A program made the position numbers and the translations under genes. A stretch of 53,101 nucleotides of DNA, taken from assembly GCA_002309195.1 (NCBI GenBank), contig DBWY01000009.1, positions 50,211 to 103,311 of the forward strand, read 5' to 3'. Below, in pieces: positions 25,177 through 34,047 of this stretch. The notes beneath the pieces are model-generated. The model ran no database searches and was not told the DNA's origin. It saw only the letters and a list, made by a program, of their open reading frames with translations. The number at the start of each line of letters is the position of its first letter. Position 1 is the stretch's first letter. The stretch comes from Treponema sp. UBA1226. Its GTDB lineage: Bacteria; Spirochaetota; Spirochaetia; Treponematales; Treponemataceae.

Positions 25177-25784
25177 TTCTTCAGATTCTGTTTATTTTTC
25201 TTTTTGTAATTCTTGCCTCGTTTATCCTGTATTTTATTTACGGAATTTTCATGCCGGCAATAAAACTCCAGACAATTGAAAACCAGGATCCGCTTTTTTC
25301 TCAAGTTGAACTTAATTATATAGGCAACACTGATGAAAAAAACGTTAAAGTTTCTGATAAAATAGCATTTGTTTTATGTAATCCGGAACGATCGTTCAAA
25401 AAAGAACGCCTGGCTTATAACGGAATCCAGAGCTGTGCCTTGTTTAATTCAATTTATGACACACCAAATGACTGTACATTCGGATGTATAGGCTTCGGCG
25501 ACTGTGTAAAAGCATGTCCGCAGGAAGCTATCCTTATAAAAAACGGAACAGCAGTAATTACACAAAACTGCTGCGGCTGCGGAGAGTGTATTACTGCCTG
25601 CCCGAAAAACATAATAAAACTCGTAGAAAAAAAGGAAATTGGTTCAGAAATCAAGCTTTGTGCTGCAAAGGAAGATTGTCTTACGACATGCGATAAATGC
25701 AATTCCATGAGCAAAATCGAAATTCCTGAACAAAAATACTTTAAATTCTGGAAATCTTGCTATAAAATATTAACTCAGCACTAA
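25173..25784 (+). CDS. rnfB: RnfB-like ferredoxin subunit without the N-terminal Fe-S domain
   Basis: 203 residues from the ATG at 25173 (GGGGTGA upstream). One N-terminal membrane helix, then a short linker, then the RnfB core: VLCNPERSFKKERLAYNGIQ, DCTFGCIGFGDCVKACP and CCGCGECITACP. These provide ligands for two 4Fe-4S clusters, with further cysteines near the C-terminus (CAAKEDCLTTCDKC). The N-terminal CGGCG-x-x-GC...CP domain that holds an additional 4Fe-4S cluster in normal RnfB is missing. It is the last gene of the tightly overlapping set; 28 bases separate it from the GH57-like gene. Confidence 0.85.
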   Translation: MILQILFIFLFVILASFILYFIYGIFMPAIKLQTIENQDPLFSQVELNYIGNTDEKNVKVSDKIAFVLCNPERSFKKERLAYNGIQSCALFNSIYDTPNDCTFGCIGFGDCVKACPQEAILIKNGTAVITQNCCGCGECITACPKNIIKLVEKKEIGSEIKLCAAKEDCLTTCDKCNSMSKIEIPEQKYFKFWKSCYKILTQH

Positions 25785-25812
25785 TCAGGAATTTGGTACG
25801 GATTTATAAAAG

Positions 25813-27792
25813 ATGGGCGTTCTAAACATTTGTTTTGAATTTTCGACAGAGACATCTGGTTTTTTTGATTACTCAGACTACAAGTCGGTTTATGAAAGTT
25901 TCTATAAACCGCTTGGTCAGTTTCTGTATGCCCATGAAGAATTTAAATTTACTTTTTATTTTTCCGGCTCACAGTTAGAATTTTTTAAACAGAAGAATCC
26001 GGAATTTCTTGAAATCTTAAAAAATCTTTCCAACAGAAAGCAGATAGAAATTTTAGGTGGCGGATATTATCATCCGGTTTTTCCGCTTTTGTTCCCGCTT
26101 GATAGAACAGGTCAGATAGAACTTTTAAGTTCTACAATAAGAAAAATTGTAGGTAAACGTCCGCGCGGTGTAATGCTCTGTGCAAGTGCGTGGGATCCGT
26201 CTCTGGTTACATCATTTGAAACATGCGGCGTTGATTTTGTTCAGCTTGACAGCTCACTTATCCAGAAAGAAAAAAAATTATTTTTACCTCTGATAATTTC
26301 TGACCGCGGCAAATCACTTAAAGTTCTTTCTCTTCATAAAGAATTTGTCCCGGAAGAAAATGAAACACCAGAAGGTTTTATCCAGCGATTAAAAAAGACT
26401 GTTGATAAGATTGTAAAAAATGACGAAGAAAATCCGGATGCCGACAGGGTAGTTGTAATTCCGTTTAACAAGACAACTATAAAAAGACTTTTAAACGAAA
26501 AACTCGTAAAAGAATTCCTTGAACTTTTAAAAACAAAATATGCAGATTCTATAAAGCTTGAACTTCCGTATAACTGCGTAAAGAATTCTGAAAACTTTGT
26601 TCAGACATATATTCACGCAGGAATTACAGAAGAAATTGCAAAATGGTCGATTGAGCCGTACAAGCAGATAGAAATTAAACCTAACACTTCGATAAATGTT
26701 TATGACTTTATGCAGACTTATAAAAGAAGTCAGGCTTTGTATAACCGTATGATCTTTGTTTCTCTTCTTGTAAACCAGTGTAAGGGCGACAAGATGAGAA
26801 AAAAGACTGCACGCGAATATCTCTGGGCAGCTCAGACCGGAGATGCTTATGTTTATCCTACAAGCGGCGCGCTTTTAAGTTCGCAGGAAAGGCAGAAGGC
26901 ATTTAAAAAACTTACAGAAGCAGAATTACTGGTGCGTGAATGCGAAGACTTTCATGAGTCGATTTTAAATTATGACTATAACTGCGACGGTCTTAATGAA
27001 TACCTTTGCCGCATGGAAAAATTTAACGTATGTATCAATCGTAGAGGCGGCGCAATTTTTGAACTTGACGTAATGAAAAAATCGTCAAACTATGCAGATA
27101 ACATGTCGCGCGTAATGCCGCTTGATAAATGCAATGACAACTATGAAAAAGGAATTTTCGTAGACCATCTTTTTGAACCAGAAGAATACAGCCGTTACAT
27201 AAAAGGGCTTCCTTGTAAAAATGGGGTTTTCTCTAACAATGTCTATAAAGAAGTAATGTTCAACTCGACGAAAAGAGAAATCTGTCTTGAAACGAAATCT
27301 CATTTCCCGAGCCTTGACCAGGCAATTTCGATAAGAAAAAAATACATCATTAATTCCAACGGAATAATGGTTCAGTACATCCTCAAAAACTTAAGTCCGA
27401 TTTCGATTAAGGCAAAATTTGTCGTAGAATCCAATTTTGCCCAGCTGGATTTTAAGAAAGAAGTTTTTGACAGCTATAAAATCGATGTCGTAAACAACGG
27501 CCAGATAGAAGAAAAAACTTCGCAGAGCCTCGAATTTATGAAAAATGTAGATGCGTTCCAGCTTACAGATCTTGATAACAACGTTGTATTTACATTTGAA
27601 CCAAACGAAATGGCAAACCTTGTTTCTTATCCTATAACCCTCATGCGTTCTAAAATCGACGCATCCGGTCTACAGCCTGCAGGAAGAACACTTTCTCTTT
27701 CGCTTGCCTGGGATGTAGACCTTGCATGCAATATGGAAATGGAAAAGACCATAAATCTTACGATTATTTCCAGCAAAAGAAAAAAAGCATAG
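25813..27792 (+). CDS. GH57-like protein with catalytic residues replaced
   Basis: 659 residues. The layout of GH57 4-alpha-glucanotransferase/amylase proteins is recognisable: a glycosidase barrel (about 1-280) followed by helical and beta-sandwich DUF1925/DUF1926-like regions. Family stretches include EILGGGYYHPVFPLLFPLDR, DRTGQIELLSSTIRKIVGKRPRG and WDPSLVTSF. However, motif 1 (normally HNHQP) reads CFEFSTET, and the nucleophile motif (normally TERVWxP) reads CASAWDP at residues 123-129, putting Ala124 where the catalytic Glu belongs. The acid/base Asp motif is not visible around VVVIPFNKTTIKRL. It is probably a non-catalytic carbohydrate-binding or regulatory homologue. Confidence 0.75.
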   Translation: MGVLNICFEFSTETSGFFDYSDYKSVYESFYKPLGQFLYAHEEFKFTFYFSGSQLEFFKQKNPEFLEILKNLSNRKQIEILGGGYYHPVFPLLFPLDRTGQIELLSSTIRKIVGKRPRGVMLCASAWDPSLVTSFETCGVDFVQLDSSLIQKEKKLFLPLIISDRGKSLKVLSLHKEFVPEENETPEGFIQRLKKTVDKIVKNDEENPDADRVVVIPFNKTTIKRLLNEKLVKEFLELLKTKYADSIKLELPYNCVKNSENFVQTYIHAGITEEIAKWSIEPYKQIEIKPNTSINVYDFMQTYKRSQALYNRMIFVSLLVNQCKGDKMRKKTAREYLWAAQTGDAYVYPTSGALLSSQERQKAFKKLTEAELLVRECEDFHESILNYDYNCDGLNEYLCRMEKFNVCINRRGGAIFELDVMKKSSNYADNMSRVMPLDKCNDNYEKGIFVDHLFEPEEYSRYIKGLPCKNGVFSNNVYKEVMFNSTKREICLETKSHFPSLDQAISIRKKYIINSNGIMVQYILKNLSPISIKAKFVVESNFAQLDFKKEVFDSYKIDVVNNGQIEEKTSQSLEFMKNVDAFQLTDLDNNVVFTFEPNEMANLVSYPITLMRSKIDASGLQPAGRTLSLSLAWDVDLACNMEMEKTINLTIISSKRKKA

Positions 27793-27794
27793 AA

Positions 27795-27823
27795 TTGTAA
27801 TAAATTTGATAATCTGCTAAAAT
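27795..27823 (+). promoter_or_regulatory. Promoter of metG
   Basis: TTGTAA (27795-27800), 17 bases, TAAAAT (27818-27823) preceded by TGC as an extended -10; 32 bases before the metG ATG. Confidence 0.7.
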
Positions 27824-27855
27824 ACCTCAAATCAAATCACTTTAAGGACAAAATA

Positions 27856-30162
27856 ATGGACAGAAGACTCATTACAGCTGCTTTACCTTATGTAAACAAT
27901 ATTCCTCATCTTGGAAACATAATTCAGTCGCTTTCGGGAGACGTTTTTGCTCGTTTCTGCCGTAACCGTGGATACGAGACTTTATATGTTTGTGGTGTTG
28001 ATGAATACGGAACAGCTACAGAAACAAAAGCGCTTGAAGAAGGAAAAGATCCTCGTTCTCTGTGCAATCATTATTATCAGGAACATACAAAAATCTATAA
28101 ATGGTTCAACATAAACTTTGATAAATTTGGCCGCACATCAAATCCTCAGTGTACAGAAATTACACAGAGTCTTTTTACAGACCTTGATAAAGCAGGGCTT
28201 GTTCATGAACATACTAACAAACAGCTTTTCTGTCCTCATTGCAACAGGTTTCTTGCTGACCGTTATGTAGACGGAACATGTCCAAAGTGCGGTTCTACAA
28301 AGGCACGCGGTGACCAGTGTGATGAATGCGGAACTCTCTTAGACCCTGTAGATTTAAAAGATCCTAAATGTCATACATGCGGTTCAACTCCAGAAGTAAA
28401 AGAAACAAAACATCTTTACATCGACCTTCCTGCATTAAGCACAAAGTTAAACGAGTGGATGGAAAAAGCTGCAAAAGAAGGTAAGTGGGCAGACAACGCA
28501 GTTAACATGACAAAGGCATGGATTCGTGACGGACTCCAGGAACGTGCAATTACACGCGATTTAAAATGGGGAATCCCTGTTCCAAAAGAAGGATATGAAA
28601 ATAAAGTATTCTACGTTTGGTTTAATGCACCTATCGGATATCTTTCGATTACAAAACAGCTTGCAGATGAACTTGAAAAATCTGGACGCGGAACTTTTGA
28701 CTGGAAGAGCTGGTGGTGTCCTGATGAAAGTGAAGAAGCAAAGGGAAAAGGAGAAGTAAAACTTTTCCAGTTTATCGGAAAAGACAATATCCCGTTCCAT
28801 ACAGTCGTATTCCCTTGCACGCTTTTAGGTTCACCTCATAACTGGACAAAACTTTATCACATGTCTTCTACAGAATTCTTAAACTACGAAGACGGAAAAT
28901 TTTCTAAGAGCCGTGGAATCGGTGTATTTGGAAGCGATGCTGTTGAGTCAGGAATTCCTGCTGATGCATGGCGTTTCTATATTTTCTTTAACAGACCGGA
29001 AAAACAGGACTACCAGTTTACATGGAAAGACTTTATGGAAAAACTCAACGGCGAGTTAATCGGAAATCTCGGAAATCTTGTAAATCGCACACTCCTTTTT
29101 GTAAACAAATACTTTGACGGCGTAATCCCGGAAGCTCCGGTTGACGAAGAACTCTGGACAAAGGTTCGCGAACTTGAAAAGAAAGCAACAGATTATCTTG
29201 AGTGGGCTGAATTAAAAGATGCATTCCACACGATTTTCGAAATCTCTGACATCTGTAATAAAAAATTCCAGGATGCAGAACCTTGGAAGAGCAGAACAGA
29301 AAACCCTCAAGAATGTGCAAAACTTATTCACAACCTCTGCTACGTAATCAAAGATTTAATGATTATGGCAAATCCGTTTATGCCTCAGTATACACAGGTA
29401 ATCATGTCTTACTTTGGAAAATCGATTCAGGAATCTAAAGTCGGAACAGAAACAAAACCGGGTTACACCTGGGCAAACCTTGGTGAAACTACTGGACTTG
29501 ATAAAGTAGGACCGACAGAAGTTTACTTTAAGCCTCTTGATCAGAAAACAATGCTTGCGTTTAAAGAAAAATTCAGCGGAGCTCAGCAGAAAAAAGCTGA
29601 AAAAGAAGCTAAGAAAGCAGAAAAGAAAAAGGAAGAAAAACCAGCTCTCACACCAGAACAGCAGATAGAATTCTTTAATAAGAACATAAATCTTACTGTA
29701 GCAAAGATTACAGATATTAAGCCAAACCCGGAAGGAGAAAAGCTTTATATCGAAACTCTCGATGACGGAAGCGGAACACCTCGTACAATTCAGTCGGGAC
29801 TTCGCATGTACTTAAAAGAAGAAGAGCTTTTAGGAAAACATGTAATCATCGCAGAAAACCTTGCTCCTCGTACAATGCGCGGTGTAGAAAGTCGCGGAAT
29901 GCTTTTAGCAGGTGACTACAAAGATGAAAACGGCAAAGAATGCGTAGAAGTTCTGGATGCCGGATGGGCTGCTCCTGGTACAAAGGTTATCCTTGAAGGT
30001 GCCGATGTAAATGCAGTTAAAAAAGAGCAGATTACAGGCGATGAGTTCTTTAGCGTTTCCATCGAAGCAAAAGACGGCTTTGTCCAGATTGCGGGTAAGA
30101 AGCTTCTTGCAGACTCAAAAGAAATCAAAACCGCAAAGGCTCTAAATTCCGAAATCGGCTAA
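27856..30162 (+). CDS. metG: Methionyl-tRNA synthetase with C-terminal tRNA-binding domain
   Basis: 768 residues. Charges tRNA-Met, including the initiator, with methionine. HIGH-type motif PHLGN near residue 17, a long zinc-binding knuckle region with four CxxC pairs (about 126-178, CPHC, CPKC, CDEC, CHTC), and the KMSKS equivalent KFSKS near 348. A lysine- and glutamate-rich linker (about 580-605) joins an EMAP/Trbp111-like tRNA-binding domain (about 615-700, ITDIKPNPEGEKLYIETLDDG) used for dimerisation and tRNA capture. The domain set is that of a dimeric long-form MetRS. It has its own promoter and a strong terminator. Confidence 0.97.
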   Translation: MDRRLITAALPYVNNIPHLGNIIQSLSGDVFARFCRNRGYETLYVCGVDEYGTATETKALEEGKDPRSLCNHYYQEHTKIYKWFNINFDKFGRTSNPQCTEITQSLFTDLDKAGLVHEHTNKQLFCPHCNRFLADRYVDGTCPKCGSTKARGDQCDECGTLLDPVDLKDPKCHTCGSTPEVKETKHLYIDLPALSTKLNEWMEKAAKEGKWADNAVNMTKAWIRDGLQERAITRDLKWGIPVPKEGYENKVFYVWFNAPIGYLSITKQLADELEKSGRGTFDWKSWWCPDESEEAKGKGEVKLFQFIGKDNIPFHTVVFPCTLLGSPHNWTKLYHMSSTEFLNYEDGKFSKSRGIGVFGSDAVESGIPADAWRFYIFFNRPEKQDYQFTWKDFMEKLNGELIGNLGNLVNRTLLFVNKYFDGVIPEAPVDEELWTKVRELEKKATDYLEWAELKDAFHTIFEISDICNKKFQDAEPWKSRTENPQECAKLIHNLCYVIKDLMIMANPFMPQYTQVIMSYFGKSIQESKVGTETKPGYTWANLGETTGLDKVGPTEVYFKPLDQKTMLAFKEKFSGAQQKKAEKEAKKAEKKKEEKPALTPEQQIEFFNKNINLTVAKITDIKPNPEGEKLYIETLDDGSGTPRTIQSGLRMYLKEEELLGKHVIIAENLAPRTMRGVESRGMLLAGDYKDENGKECVEVLDAGWAAPGTKVILEGADVNAVKKEQITGDEFFSVSIEAKDGFVQIAGKKLLADSKEIKTAKALNSEIG

Positions 30163-30182
30163 AAATAATAGAGTAGTTATGT

Positions 30183-30212
30183 AACGCAGGTTTTTTAGCC
30201 TGCGTTTTTTTT
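30183..30212 (+). terminator. Rho-independent terminator after metG
   Basis: AACGCAGG (30183-30190) and CCTGCGTT (30199-30206) with an 8-base loop, followed by a T tract. It touches the convergent panD stop codon. Confidence 0.9.
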
Positions 30213-30555
30213 ACCCCTTAATCTCATTATTCTCATCTACCAGAATGACTTTAGGCTGCCAGTTTTCTGCAGTATTTTCTTCTATGTGAGTGTAGGTTAC
30301 GATAATCACTTTGTCGCCGACTGCGGCCATGCGGGCTGCAGCTCCGTTAAGGCAGATTTCACCTTTTTTACCCGGAATAATATATGTCGAAAATCTAGCG
30401 CCGTTATTTACATTAAGGACGTCGACTTTTTCCCAGACATGCATGTTCGCTTTTTTTACAAGTTCAATATCAATCGAAATTGATCCTTCGTAATTTAAAT
30501 TTGCATCTGTAACTGTTGCTCTGTGAATCTTTGATTTTAAAACTTCTATCTGCAT
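30211..30555 (-). CDS. panD: Aspartate 1-decarboxylase
   Basis: 114 residues, slightly shorter than the usual 115-140. Converts L-aspartate to beta-alanine for pantothenate. The proenzyme self-cleaves between Gly24 and Ser25 (YEGSISID), producing the pyruvoyl cofactor on Ser25; Lys9, Tyr22 and the NGAAAR motif near 70 are in place. Last gene of the panB-panC-coaC-coaB-coaX-panD series, 10 bases after coaX. Confidence 0.96.
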   Translation of the reverse strand: MQIEVLKSKIHRATVTDANLNYEGSISIDIELVKKANMHVWEKVDVLNVNNGARFSTYIIPGKKGEICLNGAAARMAAVGDKVIIVTYTHIEENTAENWQPKVILVDENNEIKG

Positions 30556-30565
30556 TTTTTATTCC

Positions 30566-31336
30566 TTAATTCAATTCAAGTACTTTTTTTAATCCGATGT
30601 GAACAAGCTCCGGAACAATTGAGTCAAACAGTTTTTCATTTTCATAAAGTCTTGAAAAACCGCCTGTTCCGATTAAATAAGGCTTTTCTCCGTTAAATAC
30701 TTCTTTTGTAAAAAGTCCGATTATTTCTTTTACTCCGCCAAGCTGCCCGAAATATATTCCAGACTGAATCGCTTCTACAGTAGAAGTTCCGTATGAGCGC
30801 TCTGGTTTTACGATTTCTACTGCAGGAAGTTTTGCAGTTCCAGAGGCGAGGGAAGAAGAAGACATTTTTATACCCGGTAAGATTGCTCCGCCAAGATATT
30901 CTTTTTCTTTTGTAATTATGTCGATTGTCGTTGCAGTTCCCATATCTACTACTATAAGGTTTTTGCCTTCGTAAAGATTGCTTGCTCCGATTGCAGCTGC
31001 AATTCTGTCTGCACCGATTTCCTTTGGATTTGAATACTTTAATTTTAATCCTGTTTTTATTCCCGCCTGAACAAAAAGACAGTCTATCTTAAAATATTTT
31101 TTAAACGCATTCGATAGTGAATAATTTAAAGACGGAACAACAGAACAGCATGCAATCTGTGTAATTTTCGTATAATCAAATCCGTTAAGCTCAATTACAT
31201 TTCTAAAAAAGAGTCCTGCTTCATCAGAACTTAAATCACGGCTTGTCGAACGGCGAAAAATCAATACGTTCTTTCCGTCTTCATCAAATAATCCACCCTG
31301 AATCGTCGTGTTTCCTACATCAATTGTTAAAATCAT
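30566..31336 (-). CDS. coaX: Type III pantothenate kinase
   Basis: 256 residues from the ATG at 31336, which has an AAAGGAGT ribosome-binding site; the in-frame TTG at 31354 is less likely. CoaX phosphorylates pantothenate, the first step of CoA synthesis, and needs a monovalent cation. The ASKHA phosphate motif DVGNTTIQGGLF lies at residues 5-16, with ADRIAAAIGA near 103 and VDMGTATTIDII near 121. It overlaps the end of coaB by 17 bases. Confidence 0.94.
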   Translation of the reverse strand: MILTIDVGNTTIQGGLFDEDGKNVLIFRRSTSRDLSSDEAGLFFRNVIELNGFDYTKITQIACCSVVPSLNYSLSNAFKKYFKIDCLFVQAGIKTGLKLKYSNPKEIGADRIAAAIGASNLYEGKNLIVVDMGTATTIDIITKEKEYLGGAILPGIKMSSSSLASGTAKLPAVEIVKPERSYGTSTVEAIQSGIYFGQLGGVKEIIGLFTKEVFNGEKPYLIGTGGFSRLYENEKLFDSIVPELVHIGLKKVLELN

Positions 31337-32003
31337 ATAAACTCCTTTTTGCAATTTCTTCTGCCATCGATTCTACTGTATCACATTCACTTATACAGTT
31401 TAAATTTTTATCATATATTCTGCACGGATGAATATCTCCATGTAACTCTGATTTATCATTTGAAATAACATAATCAGGATAAAACTGGTCAGATTCCGGG
31501 TTTCCTTCAAATAATTTTTTAACCGCATCAAATCTTTCTTCTAAAGCAGCATGATCTGTAAGCTTAAAGCCAAAAAGAATGCATGGAGCTTTTGACCATT
31601 TTTTTATGCTGTTAATAAGCTTTGGATTTGCCTTAAATTTTACGCTTAAATCTTTACCTGATGGAATTTTTGTTAAAGTTCCGGTTTTAAATTCTTTTCC
31701 GTCGATAATGATTTTATCTGCACTGTAATCACTTACAGCTGCTGCGTGAATTACAATATTATAGCTTCGTTTTAAAAGTTCAGTTTTAAGTGCAGACTGT
31801 AAATCATCAAAGCTTCTGTATAAAACAGTCTGGCAGTTTTCTGGTTTTACTGCCTTGTAACTTGTAATGCATGTTACAAGATGACCGTTTTTTACAAAAT
31901 ATTCAGAAAGGATTTTTGATGTTTTTCCTGTAGAAAAATTACAGATGCTCCGAACGTTGTCTATTGGTTCTTCTGTTCCGCCGCCTGTTATAAGTATGTT
32001 CAT
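31320..32003 (-). CDS. coaB: Phosphopantothenate-cysteine ligase (stand-alone CoaB)
   Basis: 227 residues. Joins cysteine to 4'-phosphopantothenate. The Rossmann start ILITGGGTEEPIDNVRSICNFSTGKTSKILSEYF is the standard CoaB N-terminus and AAAVSDY near 92 lies in the nucleotide/substrate site. In most bacteria CoaB is fused behind CoaC; here it is a separate gene whose ATG overlaps the coaC stop by 4 bases. This split form also occurs in streptococci and some other lineages. Confidence 0.92.
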   Translation of the reverse strand: MNILITGGGTEEPIDNVRSICNFSTGKTSKILSEYFVKNGHLVTCITSYKAVKPENCQTVLYRSFDDLQSALKTELLKRSYNIVIHAAAVSDYSADKIIIDGKEFKTGTLTKIPSGKDLSVKFKANPKLINSIKKWSKAPCILFGFKLTDHAALEERFDAVKKLFEGNPESDQFYPDYVISNDKSELHGDIHPCRIYDKNLNCISECDTVESMAEEIAKRSLYDFNN

Positions 32004-32548
32004 GCAAAATATTCCTTAATCTTATTAAAAGCATCTTCCGGTTCTAAAAGCCGGCCCTGACCGCTTTCTCCGCATGCAAGATGCCCCTGAGGGCTTTCAA
32101 GAATTACAGTTTTCCAGCCCTTAAGTTTTTTAAGCGATTCCTGAACGCTCGGGTGTAAAAACATCTGTGTGTTCATCGCAGGAGCAATAAGCAGTGGCTT
32201 TTTATAATTATTTGCAAGGCATATTGCACCGAATAAATCATCTGCAAGACCGCATGCAAGACGGTTTATGCAGTCTGCACTTGCAGGATATGCAATGATT
32301 AAATCTGCCCATTTTTGTGCAAGTTCAATATGAGGAATTTCAAACTCATCGTCAAACATATCCGTATGGAGCTTGTGATGAGATAAACCTTCAAAGCTTG
32401 CTTTTCCTACAAACTTGAGCGCGTCACGACTTGCAGCAACCCGTACGTCAAAGCCGTCTTTTGTAAGAAGACTTATAAGAGAGCACGATTTAAAACATGA
32501 AATTGAACCGCTTACATAAATTAAAATATTTTTATTTGTATTCGACAT
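32000..32548 (-). CDS. coaC: Phosphopantothenoylcysteine decarboxylase (stand-alone CoaC)
   Basis: 182 residues of the HFCD flavoprotein family. Decarboxylates 4'-phosphopantothenoylcysteine using FMN. Visible: the flavin-binding start ILIYVSGSISCFKSCSLI, the active-site His in PHIELAQKWADL, the PASA motif (IAYPASADCINRLACGLADDL), the PAMNTQMFLHPSVQ motif and the substrate-clamp Cys in ACGESGQGRLLE. It overlaps panC by 17 bases and coaB by 4. Confidence 0.93.
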   Translation of the reverse strand: MSNTNKNILIYVSGSISCFKSCSLISLLTKDGFDVRVAASRDALKFVGKASFEGLSHHKLHTDMFDDEFEIPHIELAQKWADLIIAYPASADCINRLACGLADDLFGAICLANNYKKPLLIAPAMNTQMFLHPSVQESLKKLKGWKTVILESPQGHLACGESGQGRLLEPEDAFNKIKEYFA

Positions 32549-33290
32549 TATCGATTAACCTCACGTTTTCTAAAAAGACAGCTGCAAAAAGTCTTTTATC
32601 TTTTACTGTAAGATAATCAACTGTAAAACCTGCATCTTCCAGTTCTTTCTTTTTTTCTTCTAAAGTTGAATCATTACATAAAATTTCATGAAGACGAGGT
32701 GCAGTTTTAAGTCCCTTCTCAGAAAGTTTTCTGTTTCTTGAACTTATTGCAAGCCCGTTTTTTTCGCGAACGATAGGACATGCAACGATATTGATATCCA
32801 TAAAAAATGCTTTAACCATTCCGCGAAGAAGTTCCAGCTGCTGAAAATCTTTTTCTCCAAAATACGCGTTATGAGGTTTTACGATATTAAAAAGCTTCAT
32901 TACGACAGTTAATACACCGTCAAAATGACCAGGACGGCTTGCACCGCAGAGGAGTTTACTTAAATCATTTTCTGTAACTTTATAACGGTAATCGTCAGGA
33001 TACATTTCTGTATAAGTCGGAGCAAATAAAAAATCTACGTCGGCTTTTTCAAGCAATTCTTTGTCGTCATCAAAATCTGCAGGGTAGGTAAGTAAATCAT
33101 TTTTATCGTTAAACTGTGTCGGGTTAAGATAAACGCTTACAACCGTAACATCATTTTCATTTACAGATTTTTGTACTAAAGAAAGATGTCCTTCATGAAG
33201 TCCACCCATTGTCGGAACAAATCCGATTTTTCCGTCGCCTATATTTTTTCTAATTTCTTTAAACTCATCGATTGTCTTAATTACTTTCAT
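32532..33290 (-). CDS. panC: Pantothenate synthetase
   Basis: 252 residues, slightly short for PanC. It joins pantoate and beta-alanine with ATP. The HIGH-like motif PTMGGLHEGHLSLV lies near residue 26, YLNPTQFN near 54 and the GEKDFQQL segment near 143, with the KMSKS-like IVREKNGLAISSRNRKLS near 169. It overlaps both neighbours (panB by 14 bases, coaC by 17), which signals one polycistronic message. Confidence 0.95.
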   Translation of the reverse strand: MKVIKTIDEFKEIRKNIGDGKIGFVPTMGGLHEGHLSLVQKSVNENDVTVVSVYLNPTQFNDKNDLLTYPADFDDDKELLEKADVDFLFAPTYTEMYPDDYRYKVTENDLSKLLCGASRPGHFDGVLTVVMKLFNIVKPHNAYFGEKDFQQLELLRGMVKAFFMDINIVACPIVREKNGLAISSRNRKLSEKGLKTAPRLHEILCNDSTLEEKKKELEDAGFTVDYLTVKDKRLFAAVFLENVRLIDNVEYK

Positions 33291-34047
33291 TTGATACTCC
33301 GTTTTTTACATCGCGCACATATTCATTAAGTGCAACGGTAATAAGATTTCTTCCATCAAGATATTTTTTTACAAACTTCGGAGTAAAATCGCTCATTCCA
33401 AGAAGATCCTGCAAAACAAGAACCTGACCGTCACAATCGTTTCCACATCCGATTCCGATTGTAGGAATTAAAATACTTTGAGTAATTTCTTCTGCAAGTT
33501 CCTGCGGAATACACTCAAGTACGACAGAAAAGCATCCGAGTTCTTCTGCCATCTTTGCTTCGCGTTTTATTTTTTCTACAGAGTCTTCTGTTTTTCCCTG
33601 TCTTTTGTGTCCACCGAATGCATTGTAAAACTGTGGTGTAAGCCCAAGATGGCTCATTACAGGAATTCCGCTTTTAACAAGATGAGAAATTATATCTTCC
33701 TGACCGTCAACGCCTTCGATTTTTACGGCGTTTGCTCCGGCAACAAGAAGCTGTCCTGCACAATCAACGGCATTTTCAAGTCCTTTTCTTGTCGTAAGAA
33801 ACGGCATGTCAGAAACGATAAATTTTTTCGTTTTGCTTCGCACGGCCTTTGTGTGCGTAACCATCATGCCTATGTCTGCAGGAAGGGTAGTCGGGTTTCC
33901 ATGCATGACCATAGAGCAGCTGTCGCCGATTAAAATGCAGTCAAGCTCTGTGCCTTCGATGAGGCTTGCAAACGACGCGTCGTAGCACGTCACCATAGAA
34001 ATTTTTTCATGATTTTTTTTCCGTAAAGGAAAGTCAAGAGTAGTCAT
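33277..34047 (-). CDS. panB: 3-methyl-2-oxobutanoate hydroxymethyltransferase
   Basis: 256 residues. Makes ketopantoate from 2-oxoisovalerate and methylene-tetrahydrofolate. Characteristic stretches: SMVTCYDASFASLIE, DCILIGDSCSMVMHGNPTTLP with metal-binding Asp, GANAVKIEG, SHLGLTPQ and IPTIGIGCGNDCDGQVLVLQD. First gene of the pan/coa series, with an AAGGACAGG ribosome-binding region upstream of the ATG. No panE (ketopantoate reductase) is seen in the window, so IlvC or a distant gene must supply that step. Confidence 0.96.
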   Translation of the reverse strand: MTTLDFPLRKKNHEKISMVTCYDASFASLIEGTELDCILIGDSCSMVMHGNPTTLPADIGMMVTHTKAVRSKTKKFIVSDMPFLTTRKGLENAVDCAGQLLVAGANAVKIEGVDGQEDIISHLVKSGIPVMSHLGLTPQFYNAFGGHKRQGKTEDSVEKIKREAKMAEELGCFSVVLECIPQELAEEITQSILIPTIGIGCGNDCDGQVLVLQDLLGMSDFTPKFVKKYLDGRNLITVALNEYVRDVKNGVSNESN

